A stretch of DNA of 64,000 nt from Phytophthora quininea (taxonomy: Eukaryota > Oomycota > Peronosporomycetes > Peronosporales > Peronosporaceae): positions 1 to 64,000 of the forward strand of contig JAAVTG010000531.1 in the NCBI GenBank assembly GCA_011947345.1. The letters are read 5' to 3'. Of this stretch, positions 58,521 to 64,000 are shown in pieces (positions within the stretch are counted from its first letter, which is position 1; each line of letters opens with the position of its first letter). The translations under genes and the position numbers were made by a program. Under the pieces are notes generated by a model that was not told the DNA's origin, searched no databases, and saw only the letters and a list, made by a program, of their open reading frames with translations.

Positions 58521-59379
58521 CTACTTGTTGCCATTGCTGTTGAGCGACTTACTGAAAATCGTGACGCACTGCAATATTAGTTGCCTGTTTCGCTCTTCAG
58601 CTTCCTCGTGCGCGCGGTGAACTCGTTCTTCAGCTCGCTCGCGAGCTTGTTCCCGCTCCCGCTCAAATGCTAGCCGATTCTCGTGTTGCTCTCTTTCAAA
58701 AGCCAGTCGTTCTGCATGTTGCTGCTGCTGTAGGTGCATTTGACGATCAAACTGCTCACGACGCATCTCTTCGTCGAGCCGAATGCGTTTATCTTGTCTG
58801 TCAACTTCCAATTGGAAAACGCTCCTACGGCGTCCTGACGTCGACGCTTTAGTTGGTGTTGCTGATGTGCTGACTGACGTAGTTGACGCCACAGAAGCCG
58901 TATCGCCCTCGCTCTCTGACGACGAGCCACTTGACAGGATACCTTCACCTCTGAGAGCGCGACGTGTTATAGCCTCAGACACAATTTGAGAAGCGCACAG
59001 GTTAGTTTGGGCCTCTTCAGCTTGCTTCTTTGCTTTTTTGACGTTTTTTCCGCCTTGAAGTCCTTTTCTAGGGACACGTACTGCCCTACGAGACCGGGTA
59101 AGCTATCATAGTGACTCTGCTCGTTTGCGGCATCCATCGTCTCTTCGATACCACTGCCTAAGGTCGCTCGAAGCTCCCCTGCTCGCCAATTCTTCTTCAA
59201 AGTCGCACACGATCCTGCACCTGCTTGTCAATCACAGCAGTCTTTATGGCAGCACTGACACACTTAGCGACTTGAACCCACACTGCACCAGCCTCCCCGT
59301 ACTTGGCAGCGTATGGCTTCTGCTTTATAACCTCGCGCATGAGCTCCTTATCCATGTCTTCAGAGAAGCGAAACACCAT
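58521..59379 (-). CDS. SANT/Myb-like accessory protein, Harbinger copy 2 (frame-split)
   Basis: Matches the accessory gene of copy 1. The same poly-A tract near 59044 has six bases here instead of five, so the frame offset differs (-1 rather than +1), and another A is missing near 59199 (CAAAGTC for CAAAAGTC). The second part (VSEAITRRALRG onward) is identical to copy 1 and ends at 58521. Confidence 0.7.
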
Positions 59380-59725
59380 GGTGGCTCTGACACTAAATCG
59401 TGGCAGCGTCAATCCTAAAATGAGACTTTGCCATGTGGCCGCGAAGTGTTCATCTCTCGGTTGTGCTAAAGATAAATTCAAACCCGGTGAAGTTAGCCAT
59501 CTGCTGCGGTTGTGGGCAAAACCCACTAGGTTCTGCTAAAAGCCTCTAATGTATTGAATCATGTGACAAAAGCAGGTGGGAGCAATTCAGCTGATCGATC
59601 GATGGCTGCATTTCGTTGTAGTTCGCAGTTGCTGACACTGAGCTTGGACTCGTACATAGAGGCCGTGCTGCGCTGCGGGTCGAGATAGCGACGCTATACT
59701 ACGTCGCGCTGTCATTCGATCTCCC

Positions 59726-60599
59726 TCAGTGGCGATGCTTCTTCCTCTTTTCTGAGTCGCGGTCACGACGATGGTGGTGCTTGCGTTCCTTCTTCCTGTC
59801 CTTGTACTTGTGTTTCTTGGACGAGCTTTTGCGCTTCTTGTCCTTCTTCGTCGATCGCTCTTCACTGTCATCCGAACGTCGCCGACGCTTGCTGCTCGTC
59901 CGCTCGGAGCTTTCACTTGCGCTCCGACTCCGACTGCGTCGACGTTTCGAAGACTTGGGCGACTCGGACCTTCACGTGAATCGCTGCGGTTTCGCCTCTC
60001 GTGGCGCCGTCCAGCGCTGCGACTACGCCGATCTTTACGGTTTTCTCTCTTCGCACTGGAGCTACGAGAGCGACTGCGCCCGCGCGATGACGGACGGCGC
60101 TTCTTTCTGCTCGTGTCGTCCTCCCTTTCGCTCTCATCCTCGTCACTTGATGAGTCCTGCAAAAATCACAAACTTGCTATTAGTCCAAAAAGAAATAGGA
60201 TAGGAATGAGATGAATCCCTACCGAAGATGAAGAGTCCGACTCCACCCGCTTCTCCACGTTGCCCAGGTGGTTCCGACACTGGAACGTCAAGTGGCCAAC
60301 CACACCGCACTTCTTGCAAGCACCACGAACGCCATTCTACGAATAAACACATCAGCATGACATCTTGTATATATCTATCTAGATACCGTTTTACGCACCG
60401 CCTTGTTGGACAGCTTGGCCAGCGCCATGAGCCCCTGGGCCTGCTCATAGGACGCCTCCGACTGGTCCGTCTTCTCGTCCTCGTTGGCGTACGGGTCGTA
60501 GCCGATCGTGTTCTTCCAGATGCCCGTCATCTTGAGCGCCGCGCTGCTGTGCATGCGGTTGTTGTGCGGCATGCGCACGCGTCCTGCGGTGGCCGGCAT
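59726..60599 (-). CDS. Zinc-knuckle RS/KR-rich protein (SREK1IP1-like)
   Basis: The 248-residue protein likely acts in pre-mRNA splicing in the nucleus. After a ~65-residue start (MPATAGRVRMPHNNRM) comes the CCHC knuckle in RGACKKCGVVGHLTFQCRN, which matches human SREK1-interacting protein 1. A Ser/Asp patch follows (SSSDEDESEREDD), then a long Arg-Ser and Lys-Arg tail (SKRRRSRSRSASESSE; KKHKYKDRKKERKHHHRRD) ending KRKKHRH. Exons 60599-60399, 60336-60223 and 60156-59726. One base is missing near 59960, where REG joins SESPKSSKRR. Without the correction the tail would read out of frame to 59587. The gene faces UXS from a shared 228-base promoter region. Confidence 0.83.
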
Positions 60600-60827
60600 G
60601 CTTGTCCTTGTGTGTGTCTCTCCTTTTGATCAAACCTCAGTGAGAATATACCTAGAATCGATAACGTATGTGTCAGGCTATATGATAGTTCCTCCATTCC
60701 TTTTTCTCTCTTGGTTTGACTATACTCTGCCTGTCCCATTGTTCGAACCCACAACCAAACAGAAACTTTGCGTCGCTCAGAATCGAAAAAGTAACGTCGT
60801 CGTCGTTGTCCTGCACACGCCTCCACG
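60600..60827. promoter_or_regulatory. Shared divergent promoter region of the zinc-knuckle and UXS genes
   Basis: 228 bases separate the two start codons. Pyrimidine-rich stretches (TTCCTTTTTCTCTCTTGG near 60697) occur, but no factor site can be named. Confidence 0.35.
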
Positions 60828-62084
60828 ATGGCCCCCACCGCCTCCGTCGCCTCGCCAGAGATGACGCAGACCGACGAGCACCACGCCGCCATGTCGACGC
60901 CGCCCGCAGAGCCGCCGGTCGTCATCGTGGCCCAAGATACGCCTCTGCCAGAGCCACGACCGCCTGTTTCGCTGCCTCGACAGGTCCGCGAGTGCACCAT
61001 GCAGCGCATTCTCGTGACCGGCGGCGCTGGTTTCATCGGCGTCCACCTGTGCAAGAAGCTGCTGGAGCAAGGCCACGAAGTCATCTGCCTGGACAACCTT
61101 TTCACCAGCCAACGCGCCAACATGTTGGAGCTGCAGACCAGTTACGCCAACTTTGAGTTCGTGCGGCACGACGTTACCGAGCCGTACGCCTGCGAGGTGG
61201 ACCAGATCTACAATCTGGCGTGTCCTGCCAGTCCCGTACACTACCAGTACAACCCCATCAAGACCACCAAGGTGTCGTTCCTTGGAGCAATGCACATGCT
61301 CGGATTGGCCAAGAGGGTGAAGGCCAGGATCTTCCAGGCGTCAACTAGCGAAGTGTACGGAGACCCAGAAGTGTCGCCGCAAGTGGAGTCGTATCTGGGC
61401 AATGTGGACTGCACTGGAGTGCGTGCCTGCTATGATGAAGGCAAACGTGTGGCGGAGACGCTGTTCTTCGAGTACCACCGAACGCTCGGCGTGGATATCC
61501 GTGTGGCTCGCATTTTCAACACCTACGGACCCGGAATGCACCCGTACGATGGACGTGTTGTCAGTAACTTCATCATGCAAGCACTGCAGGATGAAGACAT
61601 CACGATCTACGGATCGGGCAGCCAAACCCGCTCATTCTGCTTCGTGGACGATCTCGTTGAGGCAATCGTTCGGTATATGGACTGCAAAACGTGTGTGGGG
61701 CCGATGAACTTGGGCAACCCGCACGAAATGACCATCCGAGAACTGGCCGAGACGATCATTCGTCTCACAAACTCCCGAAGCCGCCTGGTGTTCCGGGATC
61801 TGCCCAACAATGACCCCAAGTTGCGACGACCTGACATTACTTTGGCAAAGTACGTGACTGGATATTCTCTGCGGTGTTTGCGGTGCATTTGAACCGACTA
61901 ATTCGTTCTCCGTTATTGCAGGACTCATCTGGATTGGACTCCCCATGTAGACATCGAAGACGGTCTCATGCGCACCATTGCATATTTCCGCAACTTAGAC
62001 CTCTCTAAGTACAAACGCCCCACCAACAACACTGCACACCGAAGCAGCGAAATGGCAAACCTGGCCAAAGCAAACCGCAGCTGA
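60828..62084 (+). CDS. UXS1: UDP-glucuronic acid decarboxylase (UDP-xylose synthase)
   Basis: The enzyme converts UDP-glucuronate to UD-xylose, a donor for wall and glycoprotein sugars, using bound NAD. The 394-residue protein has a Pro/Thr-rich tail of about 57 residues, then the short-chain dehydrogenase fold: NAD loop GGAGFIG (65-71), conserved [12 protein letters not shown], catalytic Tyr202 and Lys206 in [10 protein letters not shown], and [20 protein letters not shown]. One intron, 61850-61921, splits a Lys codon in phase 2 and leads to [14 protein letters not shown]. The tail shows no clear membrane segment, so this is probably a soluble cytosolic isoform rather than the Golgi type. 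The reading frame is intact. Confidence 0.93.
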
Positions 62085-62459
62085 TGTGCTGGCCATTTTT
62101 GCCGACAATCAAACTGTTGTACGTTGCCAGTGAATGCTCGTTTGTTCCGATTGCTGCAAGACTGAAGCTCAAGCTTGGGAGACAATGTTGGTAGTCAGCG
62201 AAATTCTAGGGGGCCAACAAAACTACCGGAAGTATGTAGTACGCAGAATTGATCTTGATATTGCAAATTCACATTGATCAAACAAACTAGCAGAATTCTG
62301 ATTGAAAACACGACTCGGATGTAGATATATTATCACGGCGAACGAAGCAATGCTCGTCTTAACTTTGTTTTGCGCAGCTGAAACTAACGATACTGAAGAA
62401 CCATTAGTGCTCGCAAAATACACGCTGAACCCCCTTGACTCCGCTCGCTCGCTTCAAAC
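62085..62459. other. Convergent intergenic spacer
   Basis: 375 bases between the stops of UXS and the PP2C gene, AT-rich around 62230-62340. It must contain both 3' ends. No other feature was recognised. Confidence 0.5.
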
Positions 62460-63712
62460 CTACGTGGATTTGCCTGCCGGAAGTGCGCCAGCAACTCCAC
62501 TATCGTCCTCGTCGTCGACGTCCCCATTAGCCTCTCGCTCGGCCTTTTCCAGACGAGCACGCTCCTCTCGGATTTTCATCACGCCGCCGCCCTGGCCGAG
62601 CTTTGCTCCAGGAAATTTAACAATCACGACGCTCATGTTGTCGCGACTGCACTCATAAAAATCACATCCGTCAGTCCTCCTATATCTACAATAAATACCG
62701 ACGCCATGATTCCCTACCTCCCAGCACGAAGACAGTTGTCCAGAATTTCTTCCGCTATTAACTCCAAGTTGGACTCGCCGCTGTCCATGAGTTGGCGGAT
62801 GTAGGCGCAGAGCTCGTCGTTGCTCATGACGTCCCAAATACCATCACACGCCAGCACCAGGAACTCCTCCGTGTTGTCGATCTTTTGCTTTTCAATATCT
62901 GGCTCAGCAGAAACCTATCAAGAGCAGCAAGCAACCGTCACATCATCAGCACAGCAACAACAAAGCAGCCACCATCTAATTCACGAACCTGTTGTTGCTC
63001 CGCCGGTAGATCCGCACGAGCCTTGTAGGAAAAGTCGCCCAAAGCGCGTGACACTGCCAGGTCGCCATTGACGCGGTTGCTGCGCACCAATCCGCCGGCA
63101 TTCTGGATCCGCTTGCGTTCGTCAGCCTGCAACAGAACCATAAACTCCCCATATTAACCCTCCATTTACTACCACCACCACCTCTGTCCCCCTTACATTG
63201 ATGGGCTTGTGATCAAACGACATCTCGACCGTCCGGCCGCCCTTGGCCAAGACACTGCGCGAGTCGCCTGAGTTGGCCACGATGATGTGCGAGGGCGTCA
63301 CGAGCGCCACGATGGCCGTGCAACCGCTCTGGTCCGAGCCGTAGTTCTTCTCGAACGTCTCTCGGATGTCCTGGTCCAGGTTGAGGAAGGCGCTGCGCAT
63401 GGCCTGGCCGATCTTGTCCGGGTCGGCGCCCTCCGCCTTGCCGCCAGGGAACACACCGTCCTTCATGGCCTCCACCAGCTTCTGCGTGACCTTGTCGGCC
63501 GCCAGGTCGGCCGCCAGCCGCCCGCCGTGGCCGTCGAACACGGCGAAGAGCGAGCAGTTGGGCGGCAGGCCGTCGGGCTTGATCGTCGCCACGTGGGCGT
63601 CCTCCATGCCCGTGCGCCAGCCCTGCATGGAGGACACGGCGTACTCAAGGCCGTTGCCCTTGTCGGACTCGGACTCCTTCTCGGTGATCGGGGCGGCCAG
63701 GAAGTTGCCCAT
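62460..63712 (-). CDS. PP2C-family protein phosphatase
   Basis: A metal-dependent Ser/Thr phosphatase of 345 residues. The PPM motifs are all present: [15 protein letters not shown] with a metal-binding Asp, [44 protein letters not shown] and [12 protein letters not shown]. The start MGNFLAAP has Gly2 and could be myristoylated, which would tether it to membranes. Four exons (63712-63197, 63126-62989, 62914-62718, 62646-62460) join in frame with no error. The C-terminal tail after the domain is charged ([18 protein letters not shown]). It resembles PPM1A-type enzymes; the exact substrate is unknown. Confidence 0.92.
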
Positions 63713-63953
63713 CGACGCTGCGCTTGTGGCTGATTGTCGCTAGGGGCTTTTGAATTGGATCCACAACGTACCAATACCGGTATCGTTTTCACTTGGGAAT
63801 TGTAAGAGAGAGCCGAAATACCGGTGAATCGATGGGTTGCACTTTGTGTGAAGAATGAGGAGTTCTGTAGGCGTATGTTTGGGATAGCAGATGAAGTGAT
63901 TTATTTAGTAACGAGGCGGCAGTGTGGTGGTCAATGGCGACGGCGACGGCTTC
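63713..63953. other. Promoter-side spacer of the PP2C gene
   Basis: 240 bases upstream of the PP2C start. No coding frame or repeat was recognised. Confidence 0.4.
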
Positions 63954-64000
63954 TAGTGGGATCGGATCGTAAAGCACAGCAGCACAAACACCAGCACCAC
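63954..64000 (-). CDS. Possible C-terminal membrane anchor of a gene beyond the right edge
   Basis: The minus strand entering at the right edge reads VVLVFVLLCFTIRSH then a stop at 63956-63954. A run of hydrophobic residues with a short basic end is typical of tail-anchored proteins such as SNAREs, but only 15 codons are visible, so identity and even coding status are uncertain. Confidence 0.3.

Larger units (their letters stand above)
57021..59546. mobile_element. PIF/Harbinger-like DNA transposon, copy 2 of a tandem pair
   Basis: Same length (2,526 bases) and orientation as copy 1 and near-identical throughout. The differences I see are four one-base length changes in A, G or T runs (near 57052, 58067, 59044, 59199) and one C/T change near 59140. 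It begins five bases after copy 1 ends and is followed by TAATG. Confidence 0.88.

Noticed and set aside
59587..59725. Extension of the zinc-knuckle gene to 59587
   Set aside because: That reading uses a frame after the missing base near 59960; the corrected frame has a strong Lys/Arg tail ending at 59726.
1..64000. CRISPR arrays, prophage, bacterial operons or attachment sites
   Set aside because: Spliceosomal introns, eukaryotic domain sets and absence of regular short repeats rule out a prokaryotic reading.
1..64000. tRNA, rRNA or other structured RNA genes
   Set aside because: No cloverleaf with A/B boxes or rRNA-like conserved stretch was seen by eye; a covariance-model scan would be decisive.
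1..64000. Host-targeted RXLR or Crinkler effector genes
   Set aside because: The only convincing signal-peptide protein is the EGF-repeat protein, which lacks RXLR-EER and LFLAK motifs.

Overview
The window reads as nuclear DNA of an oomycete, most likely Phytophthora or a close relative. The evidence is a gene-dense stretch with short GT-AG introns (about 43-90 bases), GC-rich third codon positions, one giant fused fungal-type fatty-acid synthase, a PH-FYVE-PI4-kinase fusion, and transposon islands between tightly packed convergent and divergent genes. No species name is claimed.

Layout. 1-8226 (-): 5' part of a giant sacsin-like chaperone gene that runs off the left edge. 8559-10974: a decayed PIF/Harbinger-like transposon. 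12070-14882: a Tc1/mariner-like transposon with two convergent genes. 15619-18383 (+): bromodomain-PHD-KAT11 (CBP/p300-type) acetyltransferase. 18473-20678 (-): STRIP1/Far11 subunit of the STRIPAK complex. 20679-23592: no recognisable gene, but a suspicious frame-broken coding-like stretch. 23593-36002 (+): 4,137-residue type I fatty-acid synthase. 36198-37891 (-): BT1-family folate/biopterin-type transporter. 38591-39749 (-): NAD(P)H-hydrate epimerase. 39969-40983 (+): proteasome subunit alpha-6. 41301-42067 (+): ankyrin protein. 42164-44184 (+): Tudor-like/OTU/UIM deubiquitinase. 44333-46837 (-): dipeptidyl peptidase (S9B). 46910-48296 (-): six-exon coiled-coil protein. 48657-50409 (+): secreted EGF-repeat protein. 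50503-54361 (-): PH-FYVE-PI4-kinase. 54490-57015 and 57021-59546: two near-identical Harbinger-like transposons head to tail. 59726-60599 (-): zinc-knuckle/RS splicing-type protein. 60828-62084 (+): UDP-glucuronate decarboxylase. 62460-63712 (-): PP2C phosphatase. 63954-64000 (-): probable C-terminal end of a further gene.

The host genes are mostly unrelated housekeeping and signalling functions: lipid synthesis, protein quality control (sacsin, proteasome, deubiquitinase), cofactor repair, phosphoinositide and phosphatase signalling, and cell-wall sugar supply. There is no operon-like logic beyond shared divergent promoters (NAXE/PSMA1, zinc-knuckle/UXS, coiled-coil/EGF) and very short convergent spacers.

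A pervasive technical pattern matters for every reader. Most long genes are interrupted by single-base frame changes, nearly all at runs of 3-6 identical bases, and total CDS length returns to a multiple of three when they are allowed for. The breaks therefore look like homopolymer-length errors in the assembly rather than gene death. Coordinates below span the whole gene; internal breaks are listed in the evidence.
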